A stretch of 12,447 nt of DNA from Fimbriimonadales bacterium. Lineage in GTDB: Bacteria; Armatimonadota; Fimbriimonadia; Fimbriimonadales; Fimbriimonadaceae. Positions 6,995 through 12,120 of this stretch are shown piece after piece. Below the pieces are notes generated by a model. It saw nothing but the letters and a program-made list of their open reading frames with translations, ran no database searches and had not been told where the DNA came from. Each line of letters opens with the position of its first letter. Position 1 is the first letter of the stretch. Made by a program: the position numbers and the translations under genes. The DNA lies in assembly GCA_026392145.1 (NCBI GenBank), contig JAPLCS010000312.1:1-12447 (forward strand), read 5' to 3'.

Positions 6995-7822
6995 TTACAT
7001 TTGGCAAACTAGCCTTAAACCGATAAATTGTCCATTTGCTAGCCACCATCGGCTTTTGGGACTTTGGGGGTCGTTTTCATTCCACTTGGCGCTGTAGGGT
7101 TCGAGTTGGTTCTTTAGGAATTTACTGAACTTGTCTCGGAATGACCCGCCCATGACACCAAAAAGTGGTTTTGCCGAGTCGCCGTAGCTCACCCATTCCG
7201 CTACGTTCCCGTTCATGTTTTTGATTCCCAGCGGGTTTGCGGCTTTACTTTGAATCTCGTGGGTGGTGTCGTCGGCATTTTCCCAGCACCAGAGATCGTT
7301 TTCTTGGGGGGTTTGTTGGTTGGCGTACGCCCATTCGGCAGCGGTGGGTAGCCGGTAGTTCTTGCCAGAACGTTTGGAGAGCCACTTGCAGTACTCTTCG
7401 GCGGCGAAGCTGGACATGCAGATGGCTGGGAAGGTGTGGTGACCAAAACCGATGAAGATGGCGGCGTAGGGTCGGCTTGGTCTGGTGGTTGCATTCACAC
7501 CCTTACCCTGGGGATCTTTGGCTATTTCTTCGGCAGTTTGGTCTAGCCGTAATGCCCAGATTTCGAAGACTTCCCATGGTATTTCGGTTTCGCTCATGTA
7601 CAGGTTTTTGACCTTGGTCGTTTTGCCTTCGTAGGTTGTTTCTCCATCGGGGAGTTTGACCATTTTGAATTCGGTGAGGTGCTGAGGAAACTTTTCCACG
7701 AAAGTTTTTGCGCTTGAATCTTGTGGCGCCATCCCAAGGAGGGTCATCATTGAGAAGATGCCGATTACGATGCTTTTGGGCGCGGGAGTTTTAACGAAAT
7801 TTGTTTTCTCGCAAATGCACAT
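6995..7822 (-). CDS. Secreted SUMF/formylglycine-generating-enzyme-domain protein lacking the catalytic Cys pair
   Basis: A 275-residue protein with a likely signal peptide (basic start, hydrophobic SIVIGIFSMMTLLGMAP, possible cleavage after DSSA near residue 38) followed by a SUMF/FGE-sulfatase fold. Family landmarks are EFKMVKLPDG, YMSETEIPWEVFEIW, PAICMSSFAAEEYCKWLSKR, the signature YRLPTAAEWAYA, NPLGIKNMNGNVAEWV, GVMGGSFRD and the terminal FIGLRLV. True formylglycine-generating enzymes need two nearby cysteines in the C-terminal part to bind copper and oxidise sulfatase cysteines. Here the region between GGSFRD and GLRLV has none, so this is more likely a structural or binding SUMF-type protein. 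No sulfatase gene is in the window. The start ATG 7822 gives the full signal peptide but makes the gene overlap the divergent apbE by 65 bp; ATG 7750 is a shorter alternative. Confidence 0.82.
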   Translation of the reverse strand: MCICEKTNFVKTPAPKSIVIGIFSMMTLLGMAPQDSSAKTFVEKFPQHLTEFKMVKLPDGETTYEGKTTKVKNLYMSETEIPWEVFEIWALRLDQTAEEIAKDPQGKGVNATTRPSRPYAAIFIGFGHHTFPAICMSSFAAEEYCKWLSKRSGKNYRLPTAAEWAYANQQTPQENDLWCWENADDTTHEIQSKAANPLGIKNMNGNVAEWVSYGDSAKPLFGVMGGSFRDKFSKFLKNQLEPYSAKWNENDPQSPKSRWWLANGQFIGLRLVCQM

Positions 7823-8672
7823 GGGTGTCTCTGTTCGTCTTACCCTTTTTTCAACGTCTCAGGCTCAAGCAAGTTCCGCTGCTGAGCGAGCGTTTACTCG
7901 ATTTCGGGACCTTGATTCGCTGATGAGTGACTATCAGAATGCCAGCGAATTGTCGCAACTTAATCGTTCACAAGGACAACTATTCCGAGTTTCTGATGAT
8001 GTGATGCAGGTGCTGGTGAAAGCGAGAACCTTGTCGATTGAGACGGATGGCATGTTTGATATTACGGTGGGTCCATCGGTCAAGCTGTGGCGACTAGCTC
8101 GATCGAGTCGGCAGTTACCGACTGATCAGGAGATTGCACAGGCTCGGTCGTTTGTAGGAATGCAACATGTTTTTCTCATGCCAGCGGCTCATCAGGTGCG
8201 GTTATTGAATCCTGCGGTTCGTTTGGATCTTGGAGGAATTGCCAAGGGCTATGCGTGCGAGCAGGCGGTCAGGCAAACCCAACTAGCGGGGGTTCGATCC
8301 GCGATGATTGAGGCAGGTGGAGACATCTATGTTTCTGCGGCACCACCGCTTGAACGAGGCTGGAAAATTGCGATTGAGGGTACGAAGAGGACCGTTGAAG
8401 TGAGCCACTCGGCGGTGAGTACGAGCGGGAGTACGGTTCAGTTTGTTGAGATCGGCGGAGCCCGTTATAGCCACATCGTGGACCCTCGAACGGGCGTTGG
8501 GTTACGGACTTTGAGGCAGGTCACCACGATCGGAAAGGATGGTGCGATGGTGGATGCACTTGCGACGGCTTTTTGTATTGAACCGACCTTGCAACAGCGA
8601 TTTCGCGGCGTTCGAGTTTTTATTACTGAACGCCGCGAATTGTCTTCCGACGAATCATCTACTCTTCGGTAG
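7758..8672 (+). CDS. apbE: FAD:protein FMN transferase (ApbE family)
   Basis: ApbE attaches FMN covalently to a Thr or Ser of target proteins, such as NqrB/RnfG-type subunits and FMN-binding-domain proteins, using FAD and Mg2+. The 304-residue protein has the family pattern: FVFSQMHMGVSVRLTLF at the front (~15-31), LMSDYQNASELSQLN (~55-69), the Gly-rich LDLGGIAKGYA (~156-166), EAGGDIYVS (185-193), AVSTSG (219-224), SHIVDPRTG (238-246) and the metal-binding DGAMVDALATAF (261-272). No Tat signal or lipobox is visible, whereas many homologues are exported lipoproteins; the N-terminus may therefore be cytoplasmic or the start misplaced. FVFSQMHMG is family sequence, so the 5' overlap with the divergent SUMF gene is probably genuine on this strand. 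No flavinylation target is encoded in the window. The gene converges with the MFS gene, 11 bp apart. Confidence 0.92.
   Translation: MPITMLLGAGVLTKFVFSQMHMGVSVRLTLFSTSQAQASSAAERAFTRFRDLDSLMSDYQNASELSQLNRSQGQLFRVSDDVMQVLVKARTLSIETDGMFDITVGPSVKLWRLARSSRQLPTDQEIAQARSFVGMQHVFLMPAAHQVRLLNPAVRLDLGGIAKGYACEQAVRQTQLAGVRSAMIEAGGDIYVSAAPPLERGWKIAIEGTKRTVEVSHSAVSTSGSTVQFVEIGGARYSHIVDPRTGVGLRTLRQVTTIGKDGAMVDALATAFCIEPTLQQRFRGVRVFITERRELSSDESSTLR
8602..8639. other. 12-bp perfect hairpin within the 3' end of apbE
   Basis: TTCGCGGCGTTC (8602-8613) and its exact complement (8628-8639) flank a 14-nt T-rich loop. The hairpin lies inside the apbE coding sequence, 33 nt before the stop, and 44 nt downstream of the convergent MFS stop. 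There is no T-tract after either arm, so it is not a classic terminator. It could stabilise the 3' ends of one or both messages. Confidence 0.6.
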
Positions 8673-8683
8673 GGATTAGATTG

Positions 8684-9958
8684 TTAACCGGCGTGAACGG
8701 TTGGAGTCACTGCTATGTCTTTATCGTCCGAGCCTCGGAAGAGGAGCGGGAATAGGATTGCGGCGAGCACGGTCAGGATGGTTGGAACGAGGAAGACCTT
8801 GTCCCAGTGCACCATGTCTGGCTGGCCAGCGACGGTTGACTTGACCGTGTTGGCGCCTTGGACAAATCCTGCAACTAGCGACCCGACCCATCGACCTAAC
8901 CCTAAAATCACCAACGCGATTAAGGCTTGGGCGGAGGCTCGAATTTCGGAGGGAGCTACTTTATCGACATAGATGAATCCGGCGACAAAGAAGAACACGT
9001 AGCAGAAGCCGTGTAGGGCGAGGGACGGAACTACGAGGTTTCGTGCCCACTCCATGGTTGGCGCCAACGTAAAGATCATGTAGCGGATTGGCCACGCAAT
9101 GATTCCAATTAGGATTGTTTTGCGGAGCCCTATTGCTCGGATGAAGAAAGGTAGGGCCAGCATCACAGCGATTTCGGCGATTTGACCGATTGACATGATT
9201 GCGGCGATGTTTTTACCTTCTATCCCTACCCCTTTCATATCAACCGATGCTCCAAGGAACGAGGATGTGTGGAGGTAGTAGAACTCAAGTTCAGTACCGA
9301 CTACGAAGGCGCAGATCATAAAGGTAAGGAACGAGCGGTCTTTGAGTAGGCCCAGGGCTTTTCTGAAGGCGAACGGATCGGTGTACTGTTGGGGTGGAGT
9401 TTTTGGCAGGAAGAAGGAGAATACACCTAGTACCAGCGAACAGCCGCCCGCCAACAGGAACAGTACATTGTGTTGCTCTGGCATCGTTGTTTGTAGGAAG
9501 GTGAGTGCCCATCCGGCAAGAATCCAACCTATGGTTCCCGCCACTCGGATTGCTCCGAACTGCTTGGTTGAGTCGCTAAGATTGGCAAAAACAATGGAGT
9601 TTGTGAGTGCCAGGGTTGGGGCATAGCAGATTGAGTACAGCAACATTAGCCCGAGGAACGGGGTGAAGTCTTTAACCGCCGAGAGTCCGAGGAGTGCGAC
9701 GCCACCGATGAGGTGGAGAACTCCAAGTAACTTTTCGGAGTTGATTCGACGGTCTGCCAGTTGACCGATGATTGGGGGCATAAAAATACTCGCGAGCGGC
9801 AGCATGGAGAAGACGATTCCCTGTGATCCCCCCTGTATTCCTAGTCCGTTGGGAGGTGGGTCTCCCATGTATTTGCCGACAGTTACTGCCCATGCGCTCC
9901 AAATCGCATATTGCAGGAGCATCATTATCCAAAATTTCGCAATCCGCATAGCTTGCAT
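8684..9958 (-). CDS. MFS transporter, nucleoside:H+ symporter (NupG-like) family
   Basis: A 424-residue inner-membrane protein with about 12 hydrophobic segments, the length of NupG/XapB-type nucleoside:proton symporters. Supporting features are the N-terminal helix FWIMMLLQYAIWSAWAVTVGKYM, the first-half motif region IIGQLADRRINSEKLLG (MFS motif A-like, between helices 2 and 3), FGAIRVAGTIGWILAGW in helix 5, a long central loop (LPKTPPQQYTDPF...), and helix 10-11 sequence GFCYVFFFVAGFIYVDKVAPSEIRASAQAL, a recognisable nucleoside-symporter segment. In Planctomycetota and relatives such carriers are often annotated as nucleoside or sugar permeases near oxidoreductase genes, so the substrate may be a sugar rather than a nucleoside. 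The start is taken as ATG 9958; ATG 9949 is a possible alternative. No Shine-Dalgarno is visible, which fits a leaderless transcript from the box at 9966-9971. Confidence 0.9.
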   Translation of the reverse strand: MQAMRIAKFWIMMLLQYAIWSAWAVTVGKYMGDPPPNGLGIQGGSQGIVFSMLPLASIFMPPIIGQLADRRINSEKLLGVLHLIGGVALLGLSAVKDFTPFLGLMLLYSICYAPTLALTNSIVFANLSDSTKQFGAIRVAGTIGWILAGWALTFLQTTMPEQHNVLFLLAGGCSLVLGVFSFFLPKTPPQQYTDPFAFRKALGLLKDRSFLTFMICAFVVGTELEFYYLHTSSFLGASVDMKGVGIEGKNIAAIMSIGQIAEIAVMLALPFFIRAIGLRKTILIGIIAWPIRYMIFTLAPTMEWARNLVVPSLALHGFCYVFFFVAGFIYVDKVAPSEIRASAQALIALVILGLGRWVGSLVAGFVQGANTVKSTVAGQPDMVHWDKVFLVPTILTVLAAILFPLLFRGSDDKDIAVTPTVHAG

Positions 9959-9965
9959 GGGATTT

Positions 9966-9995
9966 ATCTTAGCAGGATTGAGGATTGGCTACCAA
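9966..9995 (-). promoter_or_regulatory. Extended -10 promoter for the MFS gene, probably leaderless
   Basis: On the minus strand, TTGGTA (9995-9990) is followed after 18 nt by TGC-TAAGAT, an extended -10 with the hexamer at 9971-9966. The hexamer ends 7 nt before the ATG at 9958, so transcription should begin at or next to the start codon. Confidence 0.5.
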
Positions 9996-10344
9996 GGTTG
10001 AATTTTGTCGTTCGCAGCGGCGCATGAACTGAAGCGCATGTTTGATGAGAACGCACGGTCCTTTCATTGATTTGAAGGGACTTGGTTTGTTCACATTCTG
10101 TTTGTTCACATTCTTGAACGTTTGAGGTGAGCGACTTTCGTGGGAATTTGTGGGGGAGTGCCCATTTTGCACGTTGCTGAGTGATAGGCACTTTGGACAC
10201 CTTAGGTTCAAAATTTTTCTAATTTTTGATTTTGATGGGCATCTGGTTGACAGGCATGAATGCTTGATGGATGGGGAATTTTTTGGCACATGATATTCGG
10301 CGTTGTTAGATGTTTTTGTCAACTTGGAATATTGCTTTGCTTTC
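9996..10344. other. Gene-poor stretch between the MFS gene and the repeat array
   Basis: I see no convincing gene on either strand here. The long minus-strand open frame over 9969-10487 is Ser/Lys/Asn-rich low-quality sequence running through the MFS promoter and repeat copy 1, with no family features. The stretch contains a perfect 15-bp tandem duplication (10085-10114) and an A/T-rich patch (about 10207-10235). It may hold promoters for the repeat array to its right, but no clear -35/-10 pair was found. Confidence 0.6.
10085..10114. repeat. 15-bp perfect tandem duplication
   Basis: GTTTGTTCACATTCT occurs twice with no gap, at 10085-10099 and 10100-10114. It is either a slippage duplication or a pair of regulator sites about one and a half helical turns apart, upstream of the MFS gene. 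Confidence 0.85.
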
Positions 10345-10518
10345 AGAGGAGGGTTAGAATGATGAGGATAAGGAGTTGGGAGAATGGGCGGAATGTTGCT
10401 CACTGACAAGCTCGTTTTACGATGGCTGGAAGTTCTCAAAGTTTGGTCGCTTGACAGTGCCACCCACAACATTTTGCTGGCTACCATTGCTTACCCCGCC
10501 CACGCTAGTGGCTTGTCC
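10345..10518 (+). repeat. Leader-ORF repeat, copy 1
   Basis: This is the first of three direct copies of a ~140-175 bp repeat. It starts with AGAGGAGG, then TAGAATGATGAGGATA, the ribosome binding site AAGGAG (10370-10375), an 8-nt spacer and ATG 10384, and stays similar to the other copies to about 10518. Compared with copy 3 it lacks one codon in the middle (around 10465-10473) and has one extra base just before the ribosome binding site. Confidence 0.9.
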
Positions 10519-10629
10519 AATATCGAGTTCTTTTCGTGGGGAACAGGGGAACAAGGTCAAAAAAGAAAGGTGGCAAATCTTATAAGGAAGTCGTTAAGAA
10601 AGGCTAGTATAAATGACTACAGTGCATAA
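10384..10629 (+). CDS. Small conserved-head/variable-tail protein, copy 1 (81 aa)
   Basis: I recognise no known family. Residues 1-45 belong to the repeat: MGGMLLTDKLVLRWLE, WSLDSAT, a short hydrophobic run (ILLATIAYPAHA) and S-G. The tail from residue ~46 is unique to this copy and basic (EQGQKRKVANLIRKSLRKAS). AAGGAG lies 8 nt before the ATG, ideal for initiation. Its stop at 10627-10629 lies inside the next gene, whose ATG is at 10613, a 17-nt overlap that suggests translational coupling. The AHA-S step after a hydrophobic run looks slightly like a signal-peptidase site, but the run is short and begins near residue 30. A RiPP-like leader, a coupling leader peptide or a small structural protein are all possible. 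The coding status rests on the comparison among copies, not on homology. Confidence 0.55.
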   Translation: MGGMLLTDKLVLRWLEVLKVWSLDSATHNILLATIAYPAHASGLSNIEFFSWGTGEQGQKRKVANLIRKSLRKASINDYSA

Positions 10630-10972
10630 GAGAATATTGCTCTCGTCAATAATAATTCTAACTGCAATTCTAACTGCCTTAGCGGGGGTAGAAATCGTCA
10701 GGGTACGCGGGGTCTTGATGGAAAATGCGATGTCTGGAGCATTTGAAATGGCGCTGGAGAGCGGAAAAATCAAAACTTCGAACGGAGGCGTCACATATTT
10801 TGATTTACCATTAAGGACTACGATCACTGATGGCCGTGACCGATACTTAAGATATCTTGAAAGTGGTCACTATGTCTTAGTTTCCTACAGACGCAGCGGT
10901 TTCAATTGCTTCACAGTTCTCAGATTGAGAGAACATGATAGTGAATTTATTTGTAGTGGCTTCGTTAGATAG
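10613..10972 (+). CDS. Small membrane-anchored protein of unknown function (119 aa)
   Basis: No family is recognised. The N-terminus has a single hydrophobic helix (residues ~9-25, ILLSSIIILTAILTALA) after a basic HKR, followed by an ~90-residue domain, probably outside the membrane, with two cysteines (NCF and ICS) that could form a disulphide. The start ATG 10613 has AAAGG 9 nt upstream and overlaps the end of the repeat-encoded ORF by 17 nt, so the two may be translated together. GC content is about 42% by hand count over 10621-10970, lower than the genes to the left (roughly 50%), suggesting a different origin. It is the first of three unrelated small genes placed directly after a repeat copy. 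Confidence 0.65.
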   Translation: MTTVHKRILLSSIIILTAILTALAGVEIVRVRGVLMENAMSGAFEMALESGKIKTSNGGVTYFDLPLRTTITDGRDRYLRYLESGHYVLVSYRRSGFNCFTVLRLREHDSEFICSGFVR

Positions 10973-11077
10973 AAACGCTCGACTTCTTGACGAGACCATT
11001 TGGATCGGAACAATCAATTTCCTCAAAACCTAATCCTGACAATCTCTTCCAGTTCTAGCCTGGTCGCCCTTCGGCGA

Positions 11078-11103
11078 GCCACTAGCGTGGACTGGGTAAG
11101 CAG
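11078..11103 (-). repeat. Inverted, decayed fragment of the leader-ORF repeat
   Basis: The reverse complement of 11078-11103 matches the 3' part of repeat copy 1 (around 10488-10513) at 23 of 26 bases, including GCTTACC and CCACGCTAGTGGC. Translated in the corresponding frame on the minus strand it reads TTAYPVHASG, compared with TIAYPAHASG in copy 1. It lacks the ribosome binding site and the first two thirds of the repeat. It is followed (11060-11077) by CTGGTCGCCCTTCGGCGAG-type sequence that can fold into a small GC-rich hairpin. Confidence 0.7.
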
Positions 11104-11184
11104 TTGTGACGTGTGTGCCTGAAGCTGGCTTGTAAAGTGGCTGTGCTGTTTGTTCTGCAGGATAGATAGGGAGATTGAGGTAGA

Positions 11185-11320
11185 AAGGAGTTGGGAGTAT
11201 AGGCGGAATGGTGCTCACTGACAAGCTAGTTTTACGGTGGTTGGAAGGTTTTGGTGTTTGGTCGCTTGACAGTGCCACCCCAGTTCTTCTTGCTTACCCC
11301 GCCCACGCTAGGGGCTTGTC
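11185..11320 (+). repeat. Leader-ORF repeat, copy 2 (start codon altered, internal deletion)
   Basis: This copy begins at AAGGAG (11185-11190). The codon 8 nt downstream, which is ATG in the other copies, is ATA here (11199-11201). Five codons are missing relative to copy 3 between the CCAGTT and GCTTACC segments, an in-frame 15-nt difference. The part upstream of the ribosome binding site is only loosely conserved. Confidence 0.85.
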
Positions 11321-11357
11321 GGACGAGTTGACGTTGGAGATTGGTAGGCTGTGGTGA
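11208..11357 (+). CDS. Small conserved-head protein, copy 2 (49 aa, probably impaired)
   Basis: This is the repeat ORF of copy 2. The original start has become ATA, so I use the next in-frame ATG at 11208, which gives MVLTDKLVLRWLEGFG, WSLDSAT, a shortened hydrophobic part (PVLLAYPAHA) and a short acidic tail (GLSDELTLEIGRLW). The ribosome binding site is then 17 nt away, too far for efficient initiation. The stop TGA at 11355-11357 overlaps the GTG start of the next gene at 11351. Loss of the start codon and of five codons suggests a weakening copy, yet the frame is intact through the conserved segments and the overlap with the next gene is kept. Confidence 0.4.
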   Translation: MVLTDKLVLRWLEGFGVWSLDSATPVLLAYPAHARGLSDELTLEIGRLW

Positions 11358-11788
11358 TTCTATCTCTAATTGCGGTGACTAGCCTCGACGTGAAGTGCTC
11401 TTTCTCCCTCCCAAAACTATGGGAGGGGCACCGAGATCACATTGCCAGGGAGTTGAAATCTGAGTCCCATGTAAGGTTGAACGAGAGAGTGTCTTTCAAT
11501 TTCGAGGCAGCACAGGGCAGTACCACTGAAGTGAGCGCAATGGTTTCGGCAACCAAGAAACTGCCGAGCCACAAATTTGAGGAGGCCAAGCCGAAAGGTG
11601 AGTGGACTGTGGTGTCGTTCACTAAGTGGTTTAAACCGAAAGGTAGCACGACTACCCAGTTAAGCGGTGTTGGGAGCATGGTCTTTTCAAAGACAAAATT
11701 TGTCTATACGCAAGTGCTGTTTATGGTTAAGCCTTCGCAGGCTGAAATTGCGGCAGCCAAGGAGGTGGCAATATCGATCAAGCTGTAG
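11351..11788 (+). CDS. Small protein of unknown function with hydrophobic N-terminus (145 aa)
   Basis: No family is recognised. It starts with GTG (11351 or 11354), with GGAG about 11 nt upstream, and overlaps the end of the copy 2 small ORF by 7 nt. The first ten residues are hydrophobic (VVILSLIAV), too short for a standard membrane helix, so the N-terminus may be truncated or the protein only loosely attached. The rest alternates charged helix-like (GHRDHIARELKSESHVRLNERV) and Ser/Thr/Lys-rich beta-like parts (SFTKWFKPKGSTTTQLSG) and ends KEVAISIKL. A tandem echo, KPKG at two places ~20 residues apart, is visible. It may be envelope-associated; nothing allows a functional call. Confidence 0.6.
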   Translation: MVILSLIAVTSLDVKCSFSLPKLWEGHRDHIARELKSESHVRLNERVSFNFEAAQGSTTEVSAMVSATKKLPSHKFEEAKPKGEWTVVSFTKWFKPKGSTTTQLSGVGSMVFSKTKFVYTQVLFMVKPSQAEIAAAKEVAISIKL

Positions 11789-11874
11789 TTCGGGTTCGGG
11801 GTGTTAGGCTCCGCACTCAAGACTATCCCGGCTTTCGAGCCAGATCACCCCGACCCTCTATAGCAACGGCGTGA

Positions 11875-12041
11875 AGAGGAGGAATAGAATGATGAGGATA
11901 GGAGTTGGGAGTATGGGCGGAATGTTGCTAACTGACAAGCTTGTTTTTGGTCGGTTGGAAGGTTTTGGCGCTTGGTCGCTTGACAGTGCCACCCCAGTTA
12001 CTCTTTTGCTGGCTACAATCGCTTACCCCGCCCACGCTAGT
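11875..12041 (+). repeat. Leader-ORF repeat, copy 3
   Basis: This is the third direct copy, with AGAGGAGG, TAGAATGATGAGGATA, AGGAG (11900-11904), an 8-nt spacer, ATG 11913 and the full-length conserved coding segment to about 12041. It is the longest version of the middle part (CCA GTT ACT CTT TTG CTG GCT) and is likely closest to the ancestral form. Confidence 0.9.
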
Positions 12042-12119
12042 CGGCCTGGAAAGGGCAAAAAGACCGGCAAGTCTGGCTTGATGCGCCCGCTTAATGAGAA
12101 GGAGTGGGCGCGCGTATAA
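11913..12119 (+). CDS. Small conserved-head/variable-tail protein, copy 3 (68 aa)
   Basis: The conserved head is MGGMLLTDKLVFGRLEGFG, AWSLDSATP, VTLLLATIAYPAHAS; from residue ~44 there is a unique basic tail (RPGKGKKTGKSG ... NEKEWARV). The frame is open back to 11871, but I start at 11913 because the ribosome binding site AGGAG sits 8 nt before it and the same ATG is used in copy 1. The stop TAA at 12117-12119 is followed after one base by the ATG of the next gene, so the head-to-tail arrangement with a partner gene recurs. The tail shares only a general Gly/Lys-rich character with that of copy 1. Function unknown. Confidence 0.55.
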   Translation: MGGMLLTDKLVFGRLEGFGAWSLDSATPVTLLLATIAYPAHASRPGKGKKTGKSGLMRPLNEKEWARV

Positions 12120-12120
12120 T

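Noticed and set aside
10449..10456. TTGACA inside every repeat (CGCTTGACAGTGCC) as a -35 promoter element
   Set aside because: No -10-like hexamer lies 16-18 nt downstream. The nearest candidates (TACAAT/TACCAT) are 25-28 nt away, and the segment is explained as the codons for SLDSA.
9969..10487. Long minus-strand open frame through repeat copy 1, and similar minus-strand frames at 11030-11278 and 11928-12326
   Set aside because: Composition is low-quality (Ser/Pro/Lys/Asn-rich), the frames run through a promoter region and intergenic DNA, and copy 3's frame differs from the others. A 1-nt indel between copies breaks the shared minus-strand frame.
11796..11853. 8-bp inverted repeat (TCGGGGTG / CACCCCGA) enclosing a small GGCT-TTCG-AGCC hairpin after gene 11351-11788, as a terminator
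   Set aside because: The outer loop is 42 nt and no T-run follows, so it is too weak to list as a terminator, though it may be a folded 3' end.
10345..12041. Integron-type gene cassettes with attC sites (repeat spacing ~700-800 bp, one gene per repeat; GTTAGGC at 11803-11809 resembles a core site)
   Set aside because: No matching inverse core (RYYYAAC) lies within attC distance, the repeats are not imperfect palindromes, and the repeat precedes rather than follows each gene with coding conservation. No integrase is in the window.
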